DNA of 64,000 bases. Source: Saccharothrix syringae. Its GTDB lineage: Bacteria > Actinomycetota > Actinomycetes > Mycobacteriales > Pseudonocardiaceae. Positions 47,725-56,183 of this stretch are shown here, one piece after another (the first letter of the stretch is position 1; every line of letters begins with the position of its first letter). The position numbers were made by a program, and so were the translations under genes. The stretch is taken from assembly GCF_009498035.1 (NCBI RefSeq), contig NZ_CP034550.1, positions 1-64,000 of the forward strand, read 5' to 3'. Below the pieces are notes generated by a model that searched no databases, had not been told where the DNA came from, and saw nothing but the letters and a program-made list of their open reading frames with translations.

Positions 47725-50700
47725 GTGATCGCCGAGAGCGCGGTGTTGAAGCTGGGGTCCACCATTGCCGGGCACGCGGCGAAGGCGTGGTTGCAGCGGC
47801 GGAAGACCCGGTTCGAGCGCGGTGCGTCGCTGGCCGAGCTGGCGCAGGTCGAGCTGAAGGGGCCGTTGCGGCAGCGGAAGCTGTCGAACCTGGTCGAGCG
47901 GATCGGGAACCAGGTGGCGGAGCAGGTGGCGCCGGTGATCGAGCAGCGGTTCGGGGACGTGCCGGAGCACGAGGCGGAGGCGGCCGTGCTGGCCGTGGTC
48001 GACGTGCTGGAGGGGGTGGACCTGTCGGACCGCGGGTTGCTGGCGGCCGATGCCGACGCGGAGGTGCTGGCCCGGCAGGTGCGGCGGCAGTTCCCGGGGC
48101 GGGCGGGGGCGTTGTCGGAGCGGGCCGCGTTGGTGCACGAGCTGGCGTTGGACCAGGCTTGTCGGCACCTGGTGCAGGTGGTGCGGTACCTGCCGTCGTT
48201 CCAGCCGACCGCGCTGGCCGAGGTGCTGGGGCGGTTGACCGCGCAGGCGGACCAACTGGACCAGTTGCTGGCCCGTACGCCGGTGACCAGCCTTTACGCG
48301 CCTGCGGGCACGGATCGGGACGAGGAGTTCCGGGCCGAGTACCTGCGCCACGTGGCCAACGTGCTCGACCGGCTGGAACTGCTCGGGTTGCCGGGGGACG
48401 AGCAGCCGAGGCTGGCCCTGACCGTCGCGTACCTGAGCCTGAGCGTGTCGGGTGGGGGTAGGCGGACCCGCCCGCACCCGATGCGGTGGCTGGACCGGCA
48501 ACCGGGTCGGGAGGCCGAGGGCGTGCCGGTCGAGGCGGCGATCGGTGAGCGGACGAGGGTCCTGCTGCGCGGTGAGGCCGGGTCGGGCAAGACCACCCTG
48601 CTCAACTGGCTCGCGGTCAGGGCGGCGCGGGGGGAGTTGAGCGGGCCGCTGGCCGAGTGGAACGGCCGCGTCCCGTTCGTCGTCCGGCTGCGCAGCCATG
48701 CCGAGGGCGACCTGCCGATGCCGGAGCGCTTCCCCGGTGATTGCGCCGCCCCGATCGCCGACCTGGCCCCGGCGGGGTGGGTGCACCGGCTGCTGCGAGC
48801 CGGTGAGGCGATGTTGCTGGTCGACGGTGTGGACGAGGTGCCCGCCGCGCGTCGTCGAGCGGTGAAGGTCTGGTTGCGCGAACTGCTCCAGGCGTTCCCG
48901 GACGTGCGGGTGGTGGTGACTTCCCGCACTGCGGCGGCGGACAGCCGTTGGCTGGCGGACGACGGCTTTTCGGCGGTGACCCTGGAACCGATGAACTCGG
49001 CCAACATCTCGGTGTTCGTCGAGCGCTGGCACGAGGCGGCGGAGCTGCCCGGGAGCTCGGCGGAAAGGCGGATGCGGAGTCAGTTGGAGAGGCCGCACCT
49101 CCGTGAGTTGGCCGGTAGTCCACTGCTGTGCGCGATGCTGTGCGCGCTGAACCTGTCGCACCGCTCCGAGTTGCCGCGCAACCGCATGGATTTGTACGCC
49201 AAGGCGTTGGCGATGCTGTTGCACCTGCGTGACGCCGAACGCGGGATCGCCGGTTTGCTGAGCGACACCGAGAAGCGTGTGCTGCTGCGCGACCTGGCCT
49301 GGCGGCTGACGTTGGCGAACAAGGTGGAGTTCCCGGCTCCGGAGGTGTTGGAGCACATCGCGCGCAAACTGCCCGCGATGCCGGACGTCGACGCCGAGGC
49401 GGAGGTCCTGTTCAAGCACCTGCTCGAACGGAGCGGGGTGCTGCGCGAACCGGTGCCCGGTCGGATCGACTTCGTCCACCGGACCTTCCTGGAGTACCTG
49501 GCGGCGGACGAGGCGATCCAGCAGCACCACATCGGCACTCTCGTCGCCCATGCCCACCTGGACACGTGGTGGGAAACCGTGGTGATGGCCTGCGGGCACG
49601 CCACCGCGAAGCAGGCGAGCGAACTGCTGACCGGTGTCCTGAACCGCGCTGAAGAGGAGCCGAGCGGTGCTCGTCACCTCAGGCTGTTGGCCGCGGCCTG
49701 CCTGGAAACGGTGAAGGACATCAGTCCTGAAGTGCGCGCCCGCATCGACGCGATGGTCGGGGCGAAGCTCGTGCCGCCGCGCAGCTTGCGGGAGACGCAA
49801 TCGCTTGCGTCCATCGGTCACCGGGTGCTCCGCTACCTGCCCACCAGCCTTGACGGCCTGTCCGAGGCCCAGGCGGCGGCAACCGTCCGTGCGGCTGCCC
49901 TGACCGCCACGACCGAAGCGCTACCGCTCCTCGGGAGGTACGCGCAGGACTCCCGCGAAAAGGTGCAGCAGGAGTTGTGGAAGGCGTGGCACTACTTCGA
50001 CCCCGAGCTTTTCTCGGAAGAAGTCCTGGCCGACTCGCCGCTGCACAACGGCCGGCTTCGGATCGATTCGACGCGCTTCCTGGAGCATGTGCACAGGGTT
50101 CGCTCGTTGTCTTCGCTCGAAGTGTTCCTACCTGCTTACCGGCCAGTTCGCGACCTGAACTTCACGAGCGGTGTTCCCCGTCTGACCGCGCTGAAGTTCT
50201 GGTCTGCATCCGTGATCGACTTGGCGTCGTTGGGCGTTCATGCGGAACTCGTCAGGCTGGAGGTGTCGCATGCTTCAGGATTCGATGGGATGAGTGCGCT
50301 CGGTGAATTGCCGCTGAGGTTGTTGTCGCTGGGTTCGCTGGCTGGGCAAACGGACCTGGCTCCGATTGGAGAGATGGCGACTCTTCGGACGCTTCACCTG
50401 GAAAAAGCTACTGTCGAAGGAATTCGGTCTCTAGGGGAAATGTCGCACATCGGCTGGGCGAGCCTGTTCAACTGTGACATCTCACCCGATTCGGTGGTGA
50501 GAGCGTTTCCGTTGGCACGCGGTCTGAACTGCGTGCATGGCGCTCCACTCGACCTGGCCCGCTTCGTGGAACTGCCTCTGGAGTTCCTGATCCTCCAGAA
50601 CGTGGAGATCGAAGACCTTTCGGCGGTGACCCGCATGGCCGGACTGCGCGAGTTGTCGTTGTGGAGGGTCAATTTCGACCGCGACTTGACGCCCCTGCGC

Positions 50701-50796
50701 GACACGAACCTCAAGAAGTTGACGCTGCCGCTTGGTGAGGAATTCCTAGGGCTGGGCGCGCTGTCCCCATCATTGAAGATCAGCTACTGGGGCTAG
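47725..50796 (+). CDS. NACHT NTPase with helical N-terminus and LRR-like C-terminus (bacterial NLR-type)
   Basis: A 1023-residue STAND ATPase. The N-terminal about 200 residues are helical (NNH-like: LGSTIAGHAAKAWLQRRKTRFERG). The NACHT domain (about 275-600) has P-loop GEAGSGKTT at 283-291, Walker B LLVDGVDE at 364-371, VVVTSRTAAA as sensor 1, and the NACHT-specific FVHRTFLEYLAADE near 580. A helical region and irregular Leu-rich repeats (about 800-1015) with LRTLHLEKATVEGIRSL-like units follow. Base composition is lower in GC from about 50040, in the sensor-like end. Bacterial NACHT proteins include anti-phage NLRs; that function is inference. Its stop codon shares a CTAG with the convergent copD gene. 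Confidence 0.9.
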   Translation: MIAESAVLKLGSTIAGHAAKAWLQRRKTRFERGASLAELAQVELKGPLRQRKLSNLVERIGNQVAEQVAPVIEQRFGDVPEHEAEAAVLAVVDVLEGVDLSDRGLLAADADAEVLARQVRRQFPGRAGALSERAALVHELALDQACRHLVQVVRYLPSFQPTALAEVLGRLTAQADQLDQLLARTPVTSLYAPAGTDRDEEFRAEYLRHVANVLDRLELLGLPGDEQPRLALTVAYLSLSVSGGGRRTRPHPMRWLDRQPGREAEGVPVEAAIGERTRVLLRGEAGSGKTTLLNWLAVRAARGELSGPLAEWNGRVPFVVRLRSHAEGDLPMPERFPGDCAAPIADLAPAGWVHRLLRAGEAMLLVDGVDEVPAARRRAVKVWLRELLQAFPDVRVVVTSRTAAADSRWLADDGFSAVTLEPMNSANISVFVERWHEAAELPGSSAERRMRSQLERPHLRELAGSPLLCAMLCALNLSHRSELPRNRMDLYAKALAMLLHLRDAERGIAGLLSDTEKRVLLRDLAWRLTLANKVEFPAPEVLEHIARKLPAMPDVDAEAEVLFKHLLERSGVLREPVPGRIDFVHRTFLEYLAADEAIQQHHIGTLVAHAHLDTWWETVVMACGHATAKQASELLTGVLNRAEEEPSGARHLRLLAAACLETVKDISPEVRARIDAMVGAKLVPPRSLRETQSLASIGHRVLRYLPTSLDGLSEAQAAATVRAAALTATTEALPLLGRYAQDSREKVQQELWKAWHYFDPELFSEEVLADSPLHNGRLRIDSTRFLEHVHRVRSLSSLEVFLPAYRPVRDLNFTSGVPRLTALKFWSASVIDLASLGVHAELVRLEVSHASGFDGMSALGELPLRLLSLGSLAGQTDLAPIGEMATLRTLHLEKATVEGIRSLGEMSHIGWASLFNCDISPDSVVRAFPLARGLNCVHGAPLDLARFVELPLEFLILQNVEIEDLSAVTRMAGLRELSLWRVNFDRDLTPLRDTNLKKLTLPLGEEFLGLGALSPSLKISYWG

Positions 50797-51815
50797 GCCA
50801 CCGGCGCCCGTGACAGCACAACCGCCAGCCCGAACGCCACCCCCATGATCGCCAGCTCCACCGCCGCCCACCCCACGAGCGCCGTCGGCTTGTGCTGGGC
50901 GATGTGCGGCAGCATGCGCCACCGGATGTTCGCCCCCAGCACCGCCAACCCCGCCGCGCACACCACCTTCCCCAGCAGCACCAACCCGTACGACGTGGTG
51001 AACAGCGACCCCGGCAGGGTGACGACCGGGTTCAGGGCCAGCTCCAGGATTCCGTTGAACAACCCGGTCACCGACACCAGCACCAGCGACACCGTCGCCA
51101 GCTTGGAGAACTTCGGCAGCGCCTCGGCCAGCAGCCCGCGCCGGTGGGCGACCAGCGCCACCAGCACCGCCAGCCCGCCGGTCCACGCGGCCGCGCCGAG
51201 CACGTGCAGCTCCATCGAGATCATGGAGTAGTCGTGGTACTTCCAGTTCGACGCGTGACCGGTCACCGGCAGCGGCAGCAGGCCGAACATCGAGATCAGG
51301 ATGCGCAGCTCCGCGGGCACGCTCTCGCCCCGCCGCACGGCCAGCACGCCGATCCACAGGGAGACCAGCGCGCACGCGGCGCTGAACAGCAGGCCCTGGC
51401 CGGCACCGACCCGCCGCACGTAGTCCACCACCATGGGCATGGTCAGGTCGGCGTCCGGCCTCGTCTCGTAGGCCCTGATCACGATCGACAGCAGCGCGGT
51501 GAACGCCCACACCGCCGCCCCGACCACGGCGGCCGGCCTGGCGACCCGCAGCACCGGTTCGGTGATGGCCGGGCGGTCGAAGCCCAGCAGCTTCGGCAGC
51601 AGGGAGCAGCCGACCACGAACGTCGCGGCCAGGTCCAGCAGCACCCGCACGACCGGGTGGCCGAACCGGACCACCGCCCCCGGGTCGGTGACCCCGACCA
51701 CCTCGGGGGTGGTCGACAGGCCCAGGCCCAGCAGCACGCCGACGACGCCGCCCGCGAGCAGCCCGCCAACGACCCAGTACCTGTTGGAGGGGGTGGTGGT
51801 CCGGTTCACCGTCAT
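50793..51815 (-). CDS. copD: Copper resistance D (CopD) family membrane protein
   Basis: A 340-residue protein with eight or nine transmembrane helices. Conserved CopD features are LHVLGAAAWTGGLAVLVAL and GHASNWKYHDYSMISMELH with histidines and methionines, and NIRWRMLPHIAQH near the end. It probably moves copper across the membrane with CopC. The ATG at 51815 overlaps the copC stop (ATGA). A longer frame exists but its added residues are Arg-rich and unsupported. Confidence 0.88.
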   Translation of the reverse strand: MTVNRTTTPSNRYWVVGGLLAGGVVGVLLGLGLSTTPEVVGVTDPGAVVRFGHPVVRVLLDLAATFVVGCSLLPKLLGFDRPAITEPVLRVARPAAVVGAAVWAFTALLSIVIRAYETRPDADLTMPMVVDYVRRVGAGQGLLFSAACALVSLWIGVLAVRRGESVPAELRILISMFGLLPLPVTGHASNWKYHDYSMISMELHVLGAAAWTGGLAVLVALVAHRRGLLAEALPKFSKLATVSLVLVSVTGLFNGILELALNPVVTLPGSLFTTSYGLVLLGKVVCAAGLAVLGANIRWRMLPHIAQHKPTALVGWAAVELAIMGVAFGLAVVLSRAPVA

Positions 51816-52360
51816 CGGGACGAGGGCTCCCCGCCGCCGCGCAGGGCGAAGAACACGCCGCCCGCGAGGAGCACCACCGCGCCCGCGATCCACACCCAGA
51901 TGGGCACGCCGCCCCCGCCGTCCTCCCCGGCCGCGTCCTCGGCGGCCGTCGCCGCGGCGGGTGCCGGGGTGCCGTCACCCGCCTCGGTCAGGGTGAACTT
52001 GAGCGAGCCGGTGACGGGGTGGCCGTCCGCCGACAGGACCCGGTAGCCGACCGTGTACTCGGCCGCCGGGCCCAGGGGGCGCACCGGGAAGGTGACGCTG
52101 TTGTCCCGGACCGTCGGCTCGCCGTCCGCCTCCCAGCGCGTGCCCTCGGGCCCGGTGACGGTGACCGTGTTGAACTTCTCCCCGGCCTGCACCGGCTGGT
52201 CGAAGGTCAAGGTGACCGCGGTCGGGCCCTGCGCCAACGACGACCCGTCCTTCGGGTCGCTGCTGATGAGCACGTTGTGCGCCAGCGCGGGCGCGGCGGT
52301 GCCGAGCAGCACCGCGCCCGCGACCAGGCCGGTCAGCAGCAGCGAGGCGACGCGCCTCAT
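51812..52360 (-). CDS. copC: Copper-binding CopC domain protein
   Basis: A 182-residue exported protein. The signal peptide (1-27) ends PALA, so the mature chain starts with His (HNVLISSDPKDGS), the N-terminal copper ligand. The C-terminal motif SADGHPVTGSLKFTL supplies the other ligands. A Gly/Ala linker and one transmembrane helix (about 152-172) anchor it. It overlaps the genes on both sides by 4 bp. It binds periplasmic-side copper for CopD. Confidence 0.93.
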   Translation of the reverse strand: MRRVASLLLTGLVAGAVLLGTAAPALAHNVLISSDPKDGSSLAQGPTAVTLTFDQPVQAGEKFNTVTVTGPEGTRWEADGEPTVRDNSVTFPVRPLGPAAEYTVGYRVLSADGHPVTGSLKFTLTEAGDGTPAPAAATAAEDAAGEDGGGGVPIWVWIAGAVVLLAGGVFFALRGGGEPSSR

Positions 52361-53112
52361 GCCGTCGGCCTGCCCGCGCGGCGGGACCGCAGCACGGCGC
52401 CCGCGCCGAGGCCCAGGCCGAGCGCGCCGACCGCCAGGCCCGCGCCGCCCAGCCAGCGGGCGGTGTCGTCGGTGGCCGACGCCGAGGCGTGGTCGTCGTC
52501 CGCCGACGCCGCGGTCGTGGCCGAGACGCCGTGGTCGTCGTCACCGCTCGCGGCGACCAGCTTCAGCACCGGCGCGGGGTGCTCCGGCTCGTCGGCGCCC
52601 TCGGCGGGCGGCGCGGCGTTCCAGTCCACGACCTCGCCGCTGTCGTAGGTCTGCTTGGTCGGCAGGAGGAGCTGGTCGGTGTTGTCCGGCAGCGGGCCGA
52701 CGGACAGGTCGAACTCGTTGAACTGGCCGGGCTCGATGCGGGTGCCCGGCTCGGCGGTCCAGGTCACGGTCTGCACCGCCTCGGTGATCTGGCGGCCGTG
52801 CGCCTCGATCGGGGTGGCCAGCTTCTGCTTGACCGCCTCGGCCTTCCAGCCGGGCACGGGCCTGGTGCTGACCGAGGCCAGCGGGTACTCGGCGGGCAGG
52901 GTCACCTCCAGCTTCACCGTGCCCGCGTCGGGGCGCTCGTTGGGCACCCGCAGCGTGACCTTGGTGTAGCCGCCCTTGGCGGCCGGGCCCGGGGTGGACG
53001 CCGTGACGTGCGCGGCCGCGACGCCCGCGGTGCCCAGCGCGAACAGGACGGCGGTGGCCAGCGCCGCGCCGGCCTTGGCGAGCGTGCGCACGCCGGAACG
53101 ATTCGTCGACAT
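52357..53112 (-). CDS. YcnI-type copper-binding membrane protein (DUF1775)
   Basis: A 251-residue protein. The signal peptide ends AAA before His (HVTASTPGPAAKGGYTKV), the single-His copper brace of YcnI proteins. The DUF1775 domain (about 35-185) has PNERPDAGTVKLEVTLP, VPGWKAEAVKQKL and FNEFDLSVGPLP. A His/Asp-rich linker (DDDHG, DDDHAS) and a C-terminal transmembrane helix follow. ATG 53112 has AGGAGC. It is the second gene of a four-gene minus-strand operon. Confidence 0.9.
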   Translation of the reverse strand: MSTNRSGVRTLAKAGAALATAVLFALGTAGVAAAHVTASTPGPAAKGGYTKVTLRVPNERPDAGTVKLEVTLPAEYPLASVSTRPVPGWKAEAVKQKLATPIEAHGRQITEAVQTVTWTAEPGTRIEPGQFNEFDLSVGPLPDNTDQLLLPTKQTYDSGEVVDWNAAPPAEGADEPEHPAPVLKLVAASGDDDHGVSATTAASADDDHASASATDDTARWLGGAGLAVGALGLGLGAGAVLRSRRAGRPTA

Positions 53113-53159
53113 GAAATTGTGCTCCTGAGATGACCAGAGGTGTCGGGGGACTCGGGTGA

Positions 53160-53684
53160 TCAGGAGGACGGGGGCCCGCGGCGGCCGTGCACGCGCCGCA
53201 GCAGCACCGGGACCAGCCGGTTCGCCACTCGGGCCGGAATCGGCGCGCGCGGCACGTCGACCGCCGGCAGCGGGCTGGGCGGCACCGGCAGCAGCCGGGC
53301 CGCGGCCGTGGCCAGCGCGTGCAGCACGGCGTCGGCGCGGGCCAGCAGCAGGCCGGTGAGCAGCGCGGCGACCGCGTGCGCGCCCGCCATGCCGGCCGGG
53401 CTGAAGCCGAGGCCGGGGCCGTCGGCGGTGTGGTGGCCCAGGTCGAGCAGCGCGTGCTGGGCGAGCTGGGCGGCGCCCAGGGTGGCCGGGACCGCCCACG
53501 GGCGGCGGCCGCGCTCGGCGAGCGCGGTGCCCGCGAACGCGATCAGCAGGGTCAGCGGCAGCGCGGGCGCGAACTCGGTGACGTGGCCACCGGCGGCGCC
53601 GTGCGCGGTGGTGCTGAGCGCGGCGGACGTGACGGCGAGCAGCGCTGCCCGCGCGAAGCGGGGCGAGGCCGGCCGTCTGGTCAC
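53160..53684 (-). CDS. Hypothetical membrane protein of the copper operon
   Basis: A 174-residue protein with about four transmembrane helices and a histidine-containing core (QHALLDLGHHTADG) that could bind metal. GTG 53684 is chosen; the upstream frame is Arg/Pro-rich. It lies 47 bp before ycnI in the same orientation, so it is probably cotranscribed. No named family recognised; a copper role is inferred only from position. Confidence 0.65.
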   Translation of the reverse strand: MTRRPASPRFARAALLAVTSAALSTTAHGAAGGHVTEFAPALPLTLLIAFAGTALAERGRRPWAVPATLGAAQLAQHALLDLGHHTADGPGLGFSPAGMAGAHAVAALLTGLLLARADAVLHALATAAARLLPVPPSPLPAVDVPRAPIPARVANRLVPVLLRRVHGRRGPPSS

Positions 53685-53740
53685 ACCCGAGAGCCTAGGA
53701 GGTCGGGGGCACCGACGTGAGCACCCACCCGTCGGGTCTT

Positions 53741-53759
53741 GGCGGACCGCCGGTCCGCC
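53741..53759 (-). terminator. Terminator-like hairpin between two minus-strand genes
   Basis: GGCGGACC and GGTCCGCC pair perfectly around a 3-nt loop. It lies upstream of the copper operon and well downstream of nothing else on the plus strand, so it may terminate transcripts from the DUF6474 gene. Confidence 0.5.
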
Positions 53760-53825
53760 CACCCGGTGGGAGCGGTCGAGCCGGTGCCGTCCCGCGCGTC
53801 GGGTGGGCCGTGGCCGGGGTGCGGC

Positions 53826-54257
53826 TCACACACCCAGGCGCTTGAGCAGTTCGGCCTCCAGGCCGTCGAGGTCGGCCGAGACGGCGCGGTGCGCCGCCTT
53901 GCGCCGCGCGGCCGGCATCCGCTCCGCCGCGCGCACGGCCGCCAGCAGCTGACCGAGCCGCTTCTCCGTGACCTCCACGTACGCCCGCTCGGTCTCGCGC
54001 AACTGCTCCAACGCCTCGCCGAAGCCGACGATGCGGGCGTGCAGCCCCGCCCCGCGCCCCGAGTACCTGCTCAGCTGGTCGACCGGCACGCCGAGCCGCC
54101 CCGCGCGGTAGTGGTCGTAGCGGTCGCTGACCAGCGCGGCGGCGCGCGCGGCCATCGGCGCGACCACCGGGATCAGCGCCGGCGCCAGCACCTTGGCCAC
54201 GCCGACGAGGTTCTTCGCCCTGCTCGGGGTGAACCCCTTGCCCTTCGCGCGAGCCAT
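53826..54257 (-). CDS. DUF6474 family protein
   Basis: A 143-residue basic, helical protein. It starts MARAKGKGFTPSRAKNLVGVAKVLAPALIPVV and contains RRAGRLGVPVDQLSRYSGRGAGLHARI-like segments seen in actinobacterial DUF6474 proteins (here the first part reads YRAGRLGVPVDQL). A C-terminal coiled coil (residues about 78-140) follows. ATG 54257 has GAGG upstream. It is divergent from the nuclease gene. Function unknown. Confidence 0.75.
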   Translation of the reverse strand: MARAKGKGFTPSRAKNLVGVAKVLAPALIPVVAPMAARAAALVSDRYDHYRAGRLGVPVDQLSRYSGRGAGLHARIVGFGEALEQLRETERAYVEVTEKRLGQLLAAVRAAERMPAARRKAAHRAVSADLDGLEAELLKRLGV

Positions 54258-54364
54258 GGCCGCACCTCCTCAACCGCAAACCCTAGGGCCGCCGGGGCAA
54301 AAGATCGACTCCGGTCCGCCAGGTTGCCGGTACGGGAACGCAAGCGGCGGCTTACCCTGCAACA

Positions 54365-55999
54365 GTGACTTCCCAGGTGCAACTCGACGCCGGCGTGGTC
54401 ACTCGTTGCCGGCGGCGGGTGCACCTCGAACACGATCCCGGCATGCGCGAGGTGCCCAGGCTGCCCCCGGACCCCACCGGTCAGCAGCGCAAGGCCGACG
54501 CCACCGAGCACCGGCGGGCCGTGGTCACGGCGCTGGGCCGGTTCGTCGGGTCGGACCTGATGGAGATCCCGCAGGACGTCCCGTCGGCCGACCGGGAGCG
54601 GGTGACCGCCGCCGCCATGGCGGCCGGGGTGCCGTTCATCTGGGGCGCGGCCCTGCCGCGCGACCCGCTGGGCGGCCGGCGCGGCGGCATCGACCTGCTG
54701 GTCCGGGACACCACCGGGTACGTGCCGATCCTGGTGGTCCGGCACAAGGTCAGCGACCCGGGCCAGGGCGCGCGCACGTCGCCGCTGGCCCACCCGCTGC
54801 CCGGCGGCGCCCGCGTCGACCCGCTGCGCAAGGTGCGCCCGCAGCCGCGCGACCAGCTCCGGCTCGCCCACGCCCAGCGCCAGCTCCAGGCCGCCGGGTA
54901 CGCGGTGCGCGGGCGGGCGACCGGCGGCGTGATCGGGATGGACGCCGACGTGGTCGTGTGGCACGACCTGGAGGCCCCGAACTGGCCGAACGGCCGCACC
55001 GCGCTGTCGGAGTACGACTCGCGGTTCTCCGACCGGCTGGCCGTGGCGGCGGCCGCGGCCAACGGCGCCGAGCCGCTGGCCCGGCCGACGCGGATCGTGG
55101 AGTGCCGCAGCTGCCCGTGGTGGCCGGTGTGCGAGGAGGACCTGCGCGACGCGCGGGACGTCAGCCTGGTGGTGCGCGGCGAGGACGCCGTGGCGCTGCG
55201 CAAGGTCGGCGTCACCACGGTCGACGAGCTGGCGCGGCTCGACCCGGCCGAGCAGGTGACGCCGCTGGTCGGGATGCTGCACGAGGACGCGGTCATCCTG
55301 GCCCGCGCCTGGCTGCGCGACCTGGCCGTGGTGCGGCGGGTGTCGAAGATGGACGTGCCGCGCGCCGACGTCGAGGTCGACGTGGACATGGAGAGCTTCG
55401 GCGACCTCGGCGCCTACATGTGGGGCTGCCTGCTCAGCGGCGCGGACGTGGGCGAGGAGCCGGGCTACCGGGCGTTCGCCACCTGGGAGGCGCTGCCCTG
55501 CGACGACGAGGCCCGCTCGTTCGCCGAGTTCTGGGGCTGGCTGACCGGCGTCCGCCTGCGCGCCCGCGCCCGCGGCCTGACCTTCCGCGCCTACTGCTAC
55601 AACGAGCTGGCCGAGAACCGCTGGCTGCTCGGGTCGGCCGCGCGGTTCAAGGGGCGACCCGGCATCCCGACCGTCGGCCAGGTGAAGGAGTTCATCAACT
55701 CCGACGCGTGGATCGACCTGTTCGGCATCGTCCAGGACCAGTTCCTGTGCGCGCACGGCAAGGGCCTGAAGACGATCGCCCCGGTGGCGGGCTTCACCTG
55801 GCGCGACCCGGAGGCGGGCGGCGAGAACTCGATGCGCTGGTACCGCGACGCGGTGGGCATGGACGGCCGGCCGCCGAACCCGGCCCAGCGCGACCGCCTG
55901 CTGGTCTACAACGAGGACGACGTCCGGGCCACCCACGCCCTGCGGGAGTGGATGACCTCGGACGCCATGGACGACCTGCCCTTCGCCGGCGACCTGTGA
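54365..55999 (+). CDS. TM0106 family RecB/Cas4-like nuclease with RNase H-like domain
   Basis: A 544-residue protein. The N-terminal part is a RecB/Cas4-type nuclease: an early Cys (VTRCRRRVHLEHD), GGIDLLVRD and ILVVRHKV as PD-(D/E)XK-like positions, and the CRSCPWWPVCEED cluster that would hold a 4Fe-4S centre with the early Cys. The C-terminal half is an RNase H-like exonuclease: VDVDMESFGDLGAYMWG, with YNEDDVRATHALREWM as the final acidic motif. GTG 54365 is used. The family is of unknown biological role, probably DNA repair or processing. Its 3' end abuts array C. Confidence 0.88.
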   Translation: MTSQVQLDAGVVTRCRRRVHLEHDPGMREVPRLPPDPTGQQRKADATEHRRAVVTALGRFVGSDLMEIPQDVPSADRERVTAAAMAAGVPFIWGAALPRDPLGGRRGGIDLLVRDTTGYVPILVVRHKVSDPGQGARTSPLAHPLPGGARVDPLRKVRPQPRDQLRLAHAQRQLQAAGYAVRGRATGGVIGMDADVVVWHDLEAPNWPNGRTALSEYDSRFSDRLAVAAAAANGAEPLARPTRIVECRSCPWWPVCEEDLRDARDVSLVVRGEDAVALRKVGVTTVDELARLDPAEQVTPLVGMLHEDAVILARAWLRDLAVVRRVSKMDVPRADVEVDVDMESFGDLGAYMWGCLLSGADVGEEPGYRAFATWEALPCDDEARSFAEFWGWLTGVRLRARARGLTFRAYCYNELAENRWLLGSAARFKGRPGIPTVGQVKEFINSDAWIDLFGIVQDQFLCAHGKGLKTIAPVAGFTWRDPEAGGENSMRWYRDAVGMDGRPPNPAQRDRLLVYNEDDVRATHALREWMTSDAMDDLPFAGDL

Positions 56000-56002
56000 C
56001 CG

Positions 56003-56090
56003 CGAGTCGAACCTCCGGACCCCGCGAGTCGAACCTCCGGACCCGCCGAGTTCAACGCCCAGGTCCCCCGAGTTCGACGTTCACGCGGCC
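56003..56090 (+). repeat. Array C, plus-oriented half: four 22-bp units
   Basis: Units start at 56003, 56025, 56047 and 56069 (CGAGTC, CGAGTC, CGAGTT, CGAGTT), exactly 22 bp apart. The first two differ only at the last two bases. They begin 3 bp after the nuclease stop codon. Confidence 0.9.
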
Positions 56091-56105
56091 GGGAGGCCGG
56101 TCGAG

Positions 56106-56171
56106 CGGGACCTGAACGTGGAACTCAGGGGTCGTGAGCGTTCGACACGAGGGGGCTGGAGGTTCGACTCG
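56106..56171 (-). repeat. Array C, minus-oriented half: three 22-bp units
   Basis: Read on the minus strand, units start at 56171 (CGAGTC), 56149 (CGTGTC) and 56127 (TGAGTT). The first is identical to unit 2 of array B, and the second differs from unit 3 of array B at two positions. The two halves of array C are head-to-head around a 15-bp centre and end 12 bp before the convergent SDR stop, so a large imperfect hairpin can form between two convergent genes. Confidence 0.9.
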
Positions 56172-56183
56172 CGCGGGGGTGGG

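Noticed and set aside
47725..50796. Prophage or integrative element boundary near the lower-GC NACHT end
   Set aside because: No integrase, no att repeats and no tRNA at this place; the flanking genes are ordinary chromosomal ones.
56106..56171. tRNA T-arm or att-site remnants (GGTTCGACTC-like sequence in the repeat)
   Set aside because: The resemblance comes from the 22-bp unit itself, recurs at each unit, and lacks any acceptor or anticodon arm.
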